From positions 18,124-82,123 of the forward strand of contig JAQXDR010000129.1 of assembly GCA_029251265.1 (NCBI GenBank): a stretch of DNA of 64,000 nt, written 5' to 3'. Source of the stretch: Pseudoprimorskyibacter sp. (GTDB lineage: Bacteria; Pseudomonadota; Alphaproteobacteria; Rhodobacterales; Rhodobacteraceae). This document shows, piece by piece, positions 55,675-64,000 of the stretch (position 1 is its first letter; each line of letters opens with the position of its first letter). Position numbers and translations under genes: made by a program. The notes under the pieces were generated by a model. That model was not told the origin of the DNA. It did no database searches and worked only from the letters and a program-made list of their open reading frames with translations.

Positions 55675-55700
55675 ATTTGTCACAGAATTTGATTTGTCAC
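55675..55700. promoter_or_regulatory. Direct repeat in the divergent B12 promoter
   Basis: ATTTGTCAC occurs at 55675-55683 and 55692-55700 in the 45-base gap between the divergent phosphatase and cobU starts. Such a repeat could bind a regulator controlling both arms or form part of the overlapping promoters. No cobalamin riboswitch (B12 box) is seen in this gap. Confidence 0.3.
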
Positions 55701-55706
55701 GACCCT

Positions 55707-56234
55707 ATGGGAAAGTCGATACTTGTCACCGGTGGCGCTCGTTCGGGCAAAAGTCGTATTGCAGAGGCGCTGACCCTGCAATTGGGTCGGCCTGCGATCT
55801 ATATCGCCACCGCTCAGGCCTTTGATGCGGAAATGGCAACCCGGATCGCTGCGCATCGGGCGCGGCGTGGTCCAGAGTGGCGGACGGTCTCTGAACCTTT
55901 GCATTTGTCGCGCGCGATTGCCGACAGCGATGGTGCGCCGAGGCTGGTTGATTGTCTTACGCTTTGGCTGTCCAATCTTATGCTGGCGGATCACGATTGG
56001 CAGGCCGAAGTTGCGATGCTGCTAGAAACTCTGGCCATTCAGACCGCTCCGGTCGTTTTTGTCACCAACGAGGTCGGCAGTGGGATCGTGCCCGACACGC
56101 CTTTGGGGCGACAGTTCCGAGATGCGCAAGGCACGTTAAACCAATCGATTGCATCTGCTTGTGAGGCAGTCTACCTCGCTGTTTCAGGCTATCCTATGAG
56201 AGTTAAACCCAATGACATCCTTCCTGAACTTTGA
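55707..56234 (+). CDS. cobU: Adenosylcobinamide kinase/guanylyltransferase
   Basis: A 175-residue bifunctional enzyme that phosphorylates adenosylcobinamide and adds GMP to form adenosylcobinamide-GDP. The P-loop GGARSGKS lies at residues 9-16; IYIATAQAFDAEMATRIAAH and VDCLTLWLSNLM, plus FVTNEVGSGIVPDTPLGRQFRD, are family signatures. ATG 55707 gives the exact family N-terminus. It overlaps cobT by 23 bases. The same protein is called CobP in Pseudomonas. Confidence 0.95.
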   Translation: MGKSILVTGGARSGKSRIAEALTLQLGRPAIYIATAQAFDAEMATRIAAHRARRGPEWRTVSEPLHLSRAIADSDGAPRLVDCLTLWLSNLMLADHDWQAEVAMLLETLAIQTAPVVFVTNEVGSGIVPDTPLGRQFRDAQGTLNQSIASACEAVYLAVSGYPMRVKPNDILPEL

Positions 56235-57222
56235 CAGTCTTGCTGCGATTTCCAGCGCAGGCTTACCGGCGACAGACGCCAAGGCTGTGGCTGCCGCCCG
56301 TGCGCGACAGGGCGCGTTGACAAAGCCACCGGGATCTCTTGGTCGGCTTGAGGCCTTGGCAGAGTTCATGGCAGGATGGCGCGGGACTGCTCAGCCCAAG
56401 ATTGATAAAGCTCAAGCGTTGGTTTTTGCTGGCAACCACGGGGTGTGCGCGCAGGGGATCAATCCGTTTCCGCAAGAGGTCACGGCCCAAATGGTGGCAA
56501 ACTTTCAACACGGCGGGGCAGCGATCAATCAATTATGCGCTGTGGCGGGGGCTGATCTGACAGTGGTTGCGTTGGACCTTGAGCGTCCCACAGGGGATTT
56601 CACCCAAGGCCCTGCGATGTCCGAGGCCGAGACCTTGTCCGCACTTCGTCGCGGAGCAGAGGCGGTGGACCCCTCTGCTGACGTCTTGATCCTGGGCGAG
56701 ATGGGCATTGGGAATTCGACAGTTGCGGCGGCCCTTGGGCTTGCCGTGTGCGGCGGAGAGGCCGCATCCTGGGTGGGTGCGGGCACCGGAGCTGATGCGG
56801 CAGGGATTGCCCACAAGGCCGACGTTGTCACCAAGGCGGTGTCGTTGCACCGTGATGCCACCGGCATGGGGGTTCTTGCGGCGCTGGGGGGACGCGAACA
56901 GGCGGCCATCTGTGGCGCTGTTCTGGCGGCGCGTGCCGCACGGATTCCGGTTATTCTGGACGGGTTTATTTGTACCGCAGCGGTTGCGCCGCTGCACGGA
57001 ACTGACCCTGCGTTTCTGGATCATTGTATTGTAGGCCATGCTTCTCGCGAACCTGGCCATACGCGTTTGTGCGAGGCCCTGGGCAAAGATCCGGTGTTGC
57101 GGATGGACATGGCTCTGGGCGAAGGGTCCGGTGCGGCTCTTGCCCTGAACATCCTGCGCAGCGCGCTTGCGTGTCACAATGGAATGGCAACCTTTGCCGA
57201 GGCTGGTGTGGCGGGCGGATGA
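56212..57222 (+). CDS. cobT: Nicotinate-nucleotide:dimethylbenzimidazole phosphoribosyltransferase
   Basis: A 336-residue enzyme that makes alpha-ribazole phosphate from NaMN and dimethylbenzimidazole. Visible signatures are LTKPPGSLGRLE, VFAGNHGVCAQG, ILGEMGIGNSTVAAAL, ILDGFICTAAV and the catalytic Glu in MALGEGSGAALAL. It overlaps cobU by 23 bases and cobS by 4, giving a tight coupled trio. Confidence 0.95.
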   Translation: MTSFLNFDSLAAISSAGLPATDAKAVAAARARQGALTKPPGSLGRLEALAEFMAGWRGTAQPKIDKAQALVFAGNHGVCAQGINPFPQEVTAQMVANFQHGGAAINQLCAVAGADLTVVALDLERPTGDFTQGPAMSEAETLSALRRGAEAVDPSADVLILGEMGIGNSTVAAALGLAVCGGEAASWVGAGTGADAAGIAHKADVVTKAVSLHRDATGMGVLAALGGREQAAICGAVLAARAARIPVILDGFICTAAVAPLHGTDPAFLDHCIVGHASREPGHTRLCEALGKDPVLRMDMALGEGSGAALALNILRSALACHNGMATFAEAGVAGG

Positions 57223-57944
57223 GCCCGTTTCGTCGGCGCCTTGCGGACATACAGGTGGCAGTGTTGTTTCTAACGCGCTTGCCTACGGGATCTGTATCGT
57301 CGCCGGTGCCGACATTGGCAAATGCGGCATGGGCCTACCCGCTTGTGGGGCTTGTAACAGGGTGTGCGGTGTGGGGTGTGTTGGTCCTGACATCAGGCCT
57401 GCACCCGACACTCAGCGCTATCTTGGCTGTGTCCGCTCTGGTCATGCTGACTGGGGCCCTGCACCATGACGGTCTGGCCGATTGTGCTGATGGTCTTGGT
57501 GGTGGGCGGGACCGTGCGCATGTGCTCGAGATCATGCGCGACAGCCGGATTGGCAGCTATGGTGTGGTCGCAATTGTTCTGGTGTTGGCGTTACAGGTCG
57601 CCTCTTTGTCGGTCGTCACTTTGTCGTTATTGCCGCTTTTGCTCGTCGCTGTTGGCAGCCGATTGATTATGGTGGCTGTTCTCGTGGCGCTGCCCCCTGC
57701 GCGTGCAGACGGCCTTGGTCAATCCGCTGCGGTAGGCCGGGCTGCGCTGCTACCGGGGATCATTATCTGGCTACTGTTGATATCGGTCAGTGACGCACCC
57801 CTTTGGGTTTTTGCGGCGATGTGCCTGCCGGTTGTGTGGTTGGTACACCGCGCTTACCGGCGCATCCAAGGCCAGACAGGCGATGTCCTGGGGGCCAGCC
57901 AAATCCTTGCAGAGACGGCCGGTTGGATTGCCTTGACGCTCTGA
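57219..57944 (+). CDS. cobS: Adenosylcobinamide-GDP ribazoletransferase
   Basis: A 241-residue inner-membrane cobalamin synthase that joins adenosylcobinamide-GDP and alpha-ribazole. It has about six hydrophobic helices and the family motif ALHHDGLADCADGLGGGRDR with its Asp/His cluster, then MRDSRIGSYG. The start is fixed by the ATGA overlap with cobT. In Pseudomonas nomenclature it is CobV. Confidence 0.94.
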   Translation: MSPFRRRLADIQVAVLFLTRLPTGSVSSPVPTLANAAWAYPLVGLVTGCAVWGVLVLTSGLHPTLSAILAVSALVMLTGALHHDGLADCADGLGGGRDRAHVLEIMRDSRIGSYGVVAIVLVLALQVASLSVVTLSLLPLLLVAVGSRLIMVAVLVALPPARADGLGQSAAVGRAALLPGIIIWLLLISVSDAPLWVFAAMCLPVVWLVHRAYRRIQGQTGDVLGASQILAETAGWIALTL

Positions 57945-57972
57945 GCACGCCCGACCCTGAGAGCGCGAAACG

Positions 57973-59658
57973 TTATCCGCCGCGATGTGTAAAGCTGTCG
58001 CGCCGGAAGGAATAAAGCGCATTGGGATCCACCGCGACGTCGACCACTGCCGGTTTGCCGCAGGCTAAGGCCGCCTCGACCGCGGGACCAACATCCCCGA
58101 GCCGATCGGCGCAAAAGCCTTTGGCGCCATAAAGGTCAGCAAGTTTGTCATAGGGCGGGTTGCGAATGTCGGCCCCGATATAGCGCCCGTTAAAGAAATC
58201 CCGTTGATAGGCTTTTTCTGCGCCCCAACACTGGTTATTCATCACCACGGTGACAGTGTTGATCCCATAGTCTACAGCTGTCGCCAATTCCGAGGCGGTC
58301 ATGCCAAAGCCGCCATCCCCCATGAGGCTGATGACCGGCCTGTCAGGACGCGCACATTTCACACCCAGTCCGCAGGCAAAGCTGAACCCGACCAATCCAA
58401 AATCAAGCGGTGTAAAAAGGCTCCCCGTCTGATGGTACTCCAGCGCATCCGTGGCCTGTAGGCACAAAGTTCCTGCGTCCATTGTAACGGCAGCATTTTT
58501 CGGAATGACCCGCCGCAGAGCTTGAAACAACCCCGAAGGTTGCGTCGGGTGCGTGGTTATGGCCTCTGCATCGCGTTGGGCAAGACGGGCCCGGTGATCA
58601 GATTGAAAGCCGGCGACCCAGGCATCTGCGCGGGCCCGATCCTTGTGCATTTCAAGGGCAGTTACCAATTGTCCGGCGACCTGTGCCGCATCGGCCCAGA
58701 TCCCAAGGCTGATGGGAAAATGACGACCAAGTGCAGTGGGTTCGATCTCGACCTGAATAATCTCGGCGTCCCGGTTCAGATTGTCGTAACTATAAAAAGT
58801 GGCATTGAAGCCGAGCCGGGTTCCAAGGGCAAGGATCACGTCTGCTTCGCGCACCAACCGCGAGGCGACGGGGTTTCCGCGTGGGCCCATTTGCCCCGCA
58901 TTCAAAGGGTGCCCGAACGGCACGGCATCCCCATGCCCGGGCGAGGTTACCATCGGAGCATGCAGGGTCTCGGCCAGTCTACAGGCGACATCTGATTCAA
59001 AGGTCGATTTAAGTCCACCGCCCACCACGATGACCGGACGCGTGGCCTTTGCCAGCATTTTGGCAGCCTGCCCGATCTGGTCGCTTGCGCCAGCGGGTGT
59101 GCTATGCGCGCGGGTGTGCATGGGGTCTGACATGGACGGCTGATCCGTCTGCGCAGCCAGAACGTTACGCGGCATGTTGACCAGCACGGGTCCTCGGCGT
59201 GGCGACATGGCATGGCGGAACCCCTCGGCCATGATCTCGGTCACACGGTCGGCTGATGGCACGGTCCATGTCTTTTTGGTAACAGGGGTAAACAACGCCT
59301 GTTGGTCCACCTCTTGAAAGGCATCGCGATAGACATGTCCCTGTGCCAGCATCCCGGCAAGCGCAACCACCGGCGAAAATGCTGCTTTGGCCTGACCAAG
59401 CCCGGTGACAAGGTTTGTGGCGCCCGGTCCATTTTGTCCGGCCAGAACAACTCCGGCCTTGCCGCTGGCACGAGCGAACCCATCCGCCATATGCGTACCG
59501 GTGCGTTCATCGCGTACCCCGATAAACCGGATCTCGGGTGCATCGTACAAGGCATCGAATAATTCCATCGTGGCCGACCCGATCAGGCCAAAAACATGGG
59601 TGGTTTTTTCGGCCTTCAAAGCCTCAACCGCGGCTTGTCCACCAGACATTGGGATCAC
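57973..59658 (-). CDS. TPP-dependent enzyme, acetolactate-synthase-like
   Basis: A 561-residue thiamine-diphosphate enzyme with the three standard domains. The N-terminal catalytic Glu is in VRDERTGTHMA, the central domain starts VIVVGGGLKS, and the TPP/Mg motif is GDGGFGMTASELATAVDYGINTVTVVMNN. It is distant from housekeeping IlvB; related proteins decarboxylate or ligate 2-oxo acids, and the substrate is not predictable. It is the last gene of a five-gene operon, overlapping the hydrolase gene by 4 bases. Confidence 0.85.
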   Translation of the reverse strand: MIPMSGGQAAVEALKAEKTTHVFGLIGSATMELFDALYDAPEIRFIGVRDERTGTHMADGFARASGKAGVVLAGQNGPGATNLVTGLGQAKAAFSPVVALAGMLAQGHVYRDAFQEVDQQALFTPVTKKTWTVPSADRVTEIMAEGFRHAMSPRRGPVLVNMPRNVLAAQTDQPSMSDPMHTRAHSTPAGASDQIGQAAKMLAKATRPVIVVGGGLKSTFESDVACRLAETLHAPMVTSPGHGDAVPFGHPLNAGQMGPRGNPVASRLVREADVILALGTRLGFNATFYSYDNLNRDAEIIQVEIEPTALGRHFPISLGIWADAAQVAGQLVTALEMHKDRARADAWVAGFQSDHRARLAQRDAEAITTHPTQPSGLFQALRRVIPKNAAVTMDAGTLCLQATDALEYHQTGSLFTPLDFGLVGFSFACGLGVKCARPDRPVISLMGDGGFGMTASELATAVDYGINTVTVVMNNQCWGAEKAYQRDFFNGRYIGADIRNPPYDKLADLYGAKGFCADRLGDVGPAVEAALACGKPAVVDVAVDPNALYSFRRDSFTHRGG

Positions 59659-60455
59659 GTTGAAACCTTTCCAAGAAAATTTGCGAGGGGAACGCCAAAG
59701 CTGTCGGGATCTTCCATCAGTCCCAGATGCTGAAGCCTAGGTACGATAAGACAGGTCGCGCCGGGGATCTCTGCGGCGATGGCGCGGGCATGTTCCGGGG
59801 TGCTGCCGGTATCATTTTCGCACGTCATTATCAGCGCAGGCACAGATATGGCAGGCTTTGGCGCGATCAGTTCCCGGACACCGTGGGCTAGGACCCAGGC
59901 GGTCTGGGCATAACTTTCGGGATCTACGCCTTGGCGCCAGTGGGTCACCTGCGCGGGACCGGCGCCAGTTGCCAGATATTCGGGGGTAAACCAGCGTTTC
60001 AATGCATCAGGCAGGGTTGACAGACCACCGGCACTGCGCACCTGCGCTGCGCGGGCTTCGACTTGGGCCTGTCCGTGATGCCCGCGATCATGAGGAGAGT
60101 TCAGGATCGCCAATGACTGCACCCGATCCGGATAGTCGATCGCAAAACGTCGGTTGATCATACCGCCTATAGAAAAGCCCACGATATGCGCCCGATCTGC
60201 GCCAATCGAATCCATCAGCCGGGCCACCTGCCTCGCGAAAAGTGACAACGTGGCTGTCTCGGGCACCGGATTGCTGTCGCCATGTCCATATAGATCGTAG
60301 CAAATTACGCGGTAATTGCGCAAAAAGGGGTACAGTGGGTCCCAGATCCTACGCGCCAGCCCCAAGCCATGGATCAACACCACGACAGGAGCTGTATCAG
60401 GGCCGGTGACCTGAAAGACAGTGCCGTCAGACGCCTGCAGGATTGTCGACATCAC
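59655..60455 (-). CDS. Alpha/beta hydrolase
   Basis: A 266-residue hydrolase with VLIHGLGLARRIW (oxyanion region), the nucleophile elbow VGFSIGGMI (Ser) and a C-terminal RLQHLGLMEDP with the catalytic His. The elbow and surroundings resemble 3-oxoadipate enol-lactonase-type enzymes, so a lactone or ester is a reasonable guess for the substrate. It overlaps the upstream DUF1185 gene by 29 bases. A second ATG one codon in (60452) is equally possible as start. Confidence 0.85.
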   Translation of the reverse strand: MMSTILQASDGTVFQVTGPDTAPVVVLIHGLGLARRIWDPLYPFLRNYRVICYDLYGHGDSNPVPETATLSLFARQVARLMDSIGADRAHIVGFSIGGMINRRFAIDYPDRVQSLAILNSPHDRGHHGQAQVEARAAQVRSAGGLSTLPDALKRWFTPEYLATGAGPAQVTHWRQGVDPESYAQTAWVLAHGVRELIAPKPAISVPALIMTCENDTGSTPEHARAIAAEIPGATCLIVPRLQHLGLMEDPDSFGVPLANFLGKVST

Positions 60456-61038
60456 GGCCCATTTCCCTCAGGTCATCGTAGCGGTTGCCAATCCGGTGAT
60501 TGGGGTGCCCGCCCACAGAAGCCCCGATCGCAATAATGATTTCGTCGGCGGCGGGGGCGTCAGGAACGACTGTGTGAATGGTCTGATAATGCGACCGCTG
60601 CCCCGCGTCGTCTTTGTGCATCAAGGGGATGATCAAGGGCGTGCCTGCTCCGCCACGCGTATTTGCAAAGGCAAGGTAGCTTTTCATTCCCACCGCCTCG
60701 CGGAATTGATTGCCGAAATGCAACGTATGGGTCAGCCCCTGTCCATGCTCTTGTTCGCCGCCCATGCCCACCACACTGGCTTTGCCACACCCTTCCAGTG
60801 CGTCTCCCGTCTCTTTCAGGATCATACCAGTCAACAGCCGCCCTAGGTCAGGGGCGATTTCATGTATTTCAGGGCGCAGATTGTCGACATAGCCACGTCC
60901 GAACCACGGATTTCGGATAATTGCCAATGCGCACACCAGCTTGGTTGGAGTAGGCACGGCACTGCCGCCCTCTTCGAATGTCGTTTGCACCTGAATTAGG
61001 GTTCTGCGCACCACTGAGCTGGCGAAAGAAGGGACCAT
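60427..61038 (-). CDS. DUF1185/amino-acid-synthesis-family protein
   Basis: A 203-residue protein of the PF06684-like family, recognised by NPWFGRGYVDNL, SVVGMGGEQEHGQGLTH and TPLIIPLMHKDDAG. The family name predicts a role in amino-acid metabolism, but the biochemistry is not established as far as I know. It shares one base with the LLM gene stop/start junction and overlaps the hydrolase start, so it is embedded in the operon. Confidence 0.75.
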   Translation of the reverse strand: MVPSFASSVVRRTLIQVQTTFEEGGSAVPTPTKLVCALAIIRNPWFGRGYVDNLRPEIHEIAPDLGRLLTGMILKETGDALEGCGKASVVGMGGEQEHGQGLTHTLHFGNQFREAVGMKSYLAFANTRGGAGTPLIIPLMHKDDAGQRSHYQTIHTVVPDAPAADEIIIAIGASVGGHPNHRIGNRYDDLREMGRDVDNPAGV

Positions 61039-62081
61039 CAGGTGAACTCCGGCATGACGCGATCAATGAACATTTGCAGACTGCGCTTTTGTTGTTCGAA
61101 ACCCAGCCCCATCGAGGCATAGTAGATAAAACTATCTACGCCCAACTTTCTGTAAGCATTCAGCTTTTCAACAACCTGATCTGGGCTGCCGAACATCAGA
61201 TTGGATTCGAGCATCGCCGGATCCACGCGAACATTGCCATCTAGGCTGTCCAAGGGCACCTTTTCAGGAAAGCCATTCACGACGGCGCCTTTCTGCATCA
61301 TTAGGTTGCCAAACATGGCCAGAGCACCGCGCAGTGAATCCATGGCAGCCTGCCGGTCTCGGGCATTTTCATACAAACAGGTATGACGCATCATCGCGAA
61401 ACGCCCAGCCCAAGGACGACCACACCTCGCCTTGGCGTCAGACAAACGGTCGCGGTAGGCGACGGCTTCGGACATTGGCAGGGTCAGAGGCCAGCACATC
61501 AGATTTGCGCCCTGTTCGACGGCAAAATCGAAACTGGTCGGCGACCGCGCAGCGACCCACATCGGGACGTTGTCTTGCAAGGGTTTCGGGCAGGCGGTGG
61601 CAGCCGGGAACTGCCAACACGGACCATCATGGGCCACATCACCCTTCCAAAGTGCGCGGATCAGGGGCAGTGCTTCTTGCATGTATTTATGTCCATCCTC
61701 GCGCAGCAGTCCGGGATGCATCCGGTCGAATTCCCGTTGATACGCGCCAGAGCCGATGCCCAGTTCCAGCCGTCCCCCCGAGATCAGGTCCAGCATTCCA
61801 GCTTCACCTGCCAGTCCGATAGGGTGCCAGTACGCCGTGTTTGCCACGCCCACACCCAAGCGGATATTGCGTGTATGTTCCGCCCACCACGTCAAAATCT
61901 GAAATGGATTGGGGGCGATTGTCATTTCAAGCGCGTGATGTTCCGCAGCCCAGGCGATTTCAAAACCGGCAGCGTCGGCCATTTGCACCATGCAAAGCGT
62001 GTGGTCCCTGACCGCTATCATATCGGTACTGCCGTCCATGCGTTCCAGATTTATGGCCAGATGAAATTTCATATTGGTCAC
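61038..62081 (-). CDS. LLM-class flavin-dependent oxidoreductase
   Basis: A 347-residue luciferase-like monooxygenase: WAAEHHALEMTIAPNPF near the start, LGVGVANTAYWHP and GRLELGIGSGAYQREFDRM in the flavin barrel. Such enzymes use FMNH2 and O2 to oxygenate small organics; a separate flavin reductase, not seen here, may supply the cofactor. An in-frame ATG at 62072 is another possible start. It overlaps the aldehyde dehydrogenase gene by 4 bases. Confidence 0.87.
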   Translation of the reverse strand: MTNMKFHLAINLERMDGSTDMIAVRDHTLCMVQMADAAGFEIAWAAEHHALEMTIAPNPFQILTWWAEHTRNIRLGVGVANTAYWHPIGLAGEAGMLDLISGGRLELGIGSGAYQREFDRMHPGLLREDGHKYMQEALPLIRALWKGDVAHDGPCWQFPAATACPKPLQDNVPMWVAARSPTSFDFAVEQGANLMCWPLTLPMSEAVAYRDRLSDAKARCGRPWAGRFAMMRHTCLYENARDRQAAMDSLRGALAMFGNLMMQKGAVVNGFPEKVPLDSLDGNVRVDPAMLESNLMFGSPDQVVEKLNAYRKLGVDSFIYYASMGLGFEQQKRSLQMFIDRVMPEFT

Positions 62082-63547
62082 CGTGGTTTAAACGGGTTGG
62101 CGAGAGGCGCGTCCGACATATTCATCCAAACGGTTTTCGGACGGGTGTAATCATAGACGGCCTGTAGTCCTGCCTCGCGCCCGTAGCCCGACATCTTTTG
62201 CCCGCCAAAAGCGGCAATGGGACTGATCGCACGGTAGGTGTTGACCCAAACGATGCCGGCTTTGACATTCTGGCTCATCCTCAGGCTGCGTGCGCTGTCA
62301 CGGGTGAAAATCCCCGCGGCCAGTCCATGGCGCGTGTCATTGGCCAATGCCAGCGCATGGGCTTCATCGCGGAACCGCTGGACGGCAAGAACCGGTCCGA
62401 AAAGCTCTGTATCCACAATGGTCATATCTTGCCGAGGACACTCAATGATTGTCGGAACATAAAACTGGCCGGGCATGTCGGGACGGTTGCCGCCGGTCAG
62501 CAGTCGGCCGCCTTCTTCAAGCGCCAGTGCGACCTGTGTTTGGATATGCTCTAGTTGTCCAGTTGTGCACAGCGGTCCCATTTCAGTTTGGTCATCCTGC
62601 GGATCGCCAATCTTGATCCCCCGCGCGATTGACACCAGACGCTCTAAAAAGGCGTCGGCAATCCCGTCTTGTAGGTATAGCCGTGATCCGGCAACACAGG
62701 ATTGTCCAGAGGCACCAAAAATCCCCGCCACGCAGCCATTCACCGCGCTGTCGAGATCGGCATCATCAAAAACGATAAAGGGTGATTTTCCGCCCAACTC
62801 CAATGAAACTTCGGCAAAATTCTCTGCTGAATTGCGGATTATGTGGCGGGCCGACGTCGGTCCGCCCGTAAAGGCGATGCGGGCAATGCCGTGATGCGTG
62901 GTCAACGCGCGTCCACAGGGCTCGGCGTGGCCCGTAACAATATTAACAACGCCATCAGGAATGCCGGCCTGAGAGACCAGTCGACCAAATTCAATCAGCG
63001 GGGCGGGAGCGTGCTCACTGGCTTTGAGCACAATTGTATTGCCGGCGGCAAGGGCGGGGCCAATTTTGACCGCGCTCAGAAATAATTGCGAATTCCACGG
63101 GATCACTGCCGCGATGACACCAAGCGGTTCGCGGTGGGTAAAGGCGAACATGTCGGGCTTGTCGATGGGCAGCGTTTCGCCTTGGATTTTATCGGCGGAA
63201 CCCGCGTAATAATGAAGATATTCGGCTATATACGTCGCCTGCCATGCCGTTTCTTTGTACATCTTGCCGGTGTCGCGCGTTTCGATCCGACCCAGTCGTT
63301 CCGAATTCTCAGCCAGCAAATCGCCCAGCCTTCGCAGACATTTCCCACGTGCAGTGGCGGTCATTTCCCCCCACTCGCCATTCAACGCCGTCTGCGCGGC
63401 AGCAACGGCGGCATTGATATCAGTTACGGTGGCTTCGGCAAAGGTCGCCCAGACCTCGCCCGTGGTGGGATCACGACTGTCAAAGGTTTTGCCGTCGCTT
63501 GCAGGCGTTTCACTGCCCCCAATCAACATGCCGTACTGTTCGGACAT
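62078..63547 (-). CDS. Aldehyde dehydrogenase (NAD(P)+)
   Basis: A 489-residue class I/II aldehyde dehydrogenase: IPWNSQLFLSAVKIGPALAAGN (Asn), VSLELGGKSPFIVF (catalytic Glu), GQSCVAGSRLYL (catalytic Cys) and ELFGPVLAVQRF. It is close to betaine-aldehyde and related dehydrogenases. It is the first gene of the operon and faces the LysR gene across 118 bases. Confidence 0.92.
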   Translation of the reverse strand: MSEQYGMLIGGSETPASDGKTFDSRDPTTGEVWATFAEATVTDINAAVAAAQTALNGEWGEMTATARGKCLRRLGDLLAENSERLGRIETRDTGKMYKETAWQATYIAEYLHYYAGSADKIQGETLPIDKPDMFAFTHREPLGVIAAVIPWNSQLFLSAVKIGPALAAGNTIVLKASEHAPAPLIEFGRLVSQAGIPDGVVNIVTGHAEPCGRALTTHHGIARIAFTGGPTSARHIIRNSAENFAEVSLELGGKSPFIVFDDADLDSAVNGCVAGIFGASGQSCVAGSRLYLQDGIADAFLERLVSIARGIKIGDPQDDQTEMGPLCTTGQLEHIQTQVALALEEGGRLLTGGNRPDMPGQFYVPTIIECPRQDMTIVDTELFGPVLAVQRFRDEAHALALANDTRHGLAAGIFTRDSARSLRMSQNVKAGIVWVNTYRAISPIAAFGGQKMSGYGREAGLQAVYDYTRPKTVWMNMSDAPLANPFKPR

Positions 63548-63600
63548 CCGTTATCTCCTTGACCTGCCACTGTTCGGGTCGTCGATGTTTGAACGATAGA

Positions 63601-63700
63601 CCAGCAAGATTATTTTTGATAACGAATGTTTTTGCACAATAAATGCGGAATAGTCGAATTAAGTCATGCAGATTGTCGCGTTACGAACGTTTTTGGCCAT
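63601..63700. promoter_or_regulatory. Repeated ACGAAYGTTTTTG near the LysR start
   Basis: ACGAATGTTTTTG (63622-63634) in the divergent gap and ACGAACGTTTTTG (63683-63695) inside the start of the LysR coding sequence match at 12 of 13 bases, 61 bases apart. LysR regulators commonly bind two sites near their own divergent promoter. The spacing and coding overlap make this a candidate only. Confidence 0.3.
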
Positions 63701-64000
63701 TGTAGAGACGGGCAGTCTGGTGCGCGCGGCTGATGCAATGCACGTTAGTCAGTCTACCGTCACGGCCCGGTTGAAATCGTTAGAGGATGCTTTGGGGCAG
63801 CCCTTGATCCGGCGGCGCAAATCCGGTGCACAGCTGACGCCAGCAGGCGAACGTCTGAGACGCTATGCATCGACAATCTCCGATTTGTGGCAGCAGGCCC
63901 GGCAAGAAGCCGCGCTTCCCGACGGATTTCGTGCCGTTTGCAATATTGCGTGTGAAGAAGACCTTTGGCCGGGTCTTGGGCAGAGGCTGTATCGATTGGT
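63666..64000 (+). CDS. LysR-family regulator, 3'-truncated by window edge
   Basis: The frame from ATG 63666 is open to the window end, giving 111 residues. It reads MQIVALRTFLAIVETGSLV, then AADAMHVSQSTVTARLKSLEDALGQPL and RRRKSGAQLTPAGERL, a standard LysR helix-turn-helix and linker; only the start of the effector domain is visible. It is divergent from the aldehyde dehydrogenase operon and is its likely regulator. Confidence 0.9.
   Translation, partial: MQIVALRTFLAIVETGSLVRAADAMHVSQSTVTARLKSLEDALGQPLIRRRKSGAQLTPAGERLRRYASTISDLWQQARQEAALPDGFRAVCNIACEEDLWPGLGQRLYRL

Noticed and set aside
55662..55706. Cobalamin riboswitch between the B12 arms
   Set aside because: The 45-base gap is far too short for the aptamer, and no B12 box is present.
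61383..62150. 255-codon plus-strand frame opposite the LLM oxidoreductase
   Set aside because: Antisense shadow; no family features, and the operon on the minus strand is continuous through it.

Overview
The window reads as chromosomal DNA of a marine alphaproteobacterium of the Roseobacter group (Rhodobacterales). The evidence is the gene content and order: tandem peptide deformylases before fmt, rpoZ-rsh-pdxJ-acpS, a petP/petR regulator pair, histone deacetylase-like gene-xseB-ispA-dxs, rsmB-heparinase-purH-lspA-DUF3035-two M16 peptidases, the Rhodobacter-type threonine kinase BluE in a B12 cluster, and a DMSP-lyase-family cupin. The genus cannot be fixed from the sequence alone. No rRNA, tRNA, CRISPR array, insertion sequence, prophage or replication origin was seen.

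Layout. 1-5.6 kb: three tandem deformylase-like genes (the first cut by the window edge, the third lacking catalytic residues), fmt, then minus-strand rnhA, a methyltransferase, DUF3429 and a NYN-domain protein, then folK. 5.7-11.6 kb: rpoZ, rsh, DUF2062, pdxJ, acpS and an Aer-type PAS protein. 11.7-18 kb: ilvE (minus), petP-petR, a histone-deacetylase-like hydrolase, xseB, ispA, a dxs with a shortened linker, and a small DUF1674 gene. 18-31 kb: rsmB, heparinase-like, purH, lspA, a DUF3035 lipoprotein, a catalytic/non-catalytic M16 peptidase pair, a divergently split mnmC equivalent (FAD oxidase and mnmD), an EamA transporter and a soluble lytic transglycosylase. 31.3 kb: dapA.

32.3-41.4 kb is a ten-gene minus-strand acyl-CoA catabolic block: SDRs, an APH-type kinase paired with an ACAD10/11-type dehydrogenase, a MaoC hydratase, a CoA ligase, a thioesterase and an MDR reductase. 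Its parts resemble the Pseudomonas levulinate/4-hydroxy-acid (lva) pathway. Next come a 629-residue RTX protein made almost wholly of nonapeptides, and a 1.1-kb A+T-rich gap with a strong terminator.

44.6-52.3 kb: ETF-ubiquinone oxidoreductase, greA, an uncharacterised membrane protein, glutathione-dependent formaldehyde dehydrogenase behind direct and inverted repeats, a coupled pair of membrane coiled-coil protein and ClpP-like membrane protease, and the DMSP-lyase-like cupin. 52.4-57.9 kb: two divergent arms of cobalamin nucleotide-loop genes (cobC, cbiB, bluE, phosphatase / cobU, cobT, cobS). 58-63.5 kb: a tightly coupled five-gene catabolic operon (TPP enzyme, alpha/beta hydrolase, DUF1185, LLM flavin oxidoreductase, aldehyde dehydrogenase) opposite a LysR regulator that runs off the right edge.

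The core genes cover protein N-terminal processing, stringent response, isoprenoid, purine, lysine and B12 synthesis. The accessory blocks point to heterotrophic use of marine organic matter: fatty or oxo acids, C1 units and DMSP. The best candidates for undescribed biology are the kinase/ACAD operon, the 58-63.5 kb operon, the coiled-coil/ClpP-like pair and the pseudo-deformylase.
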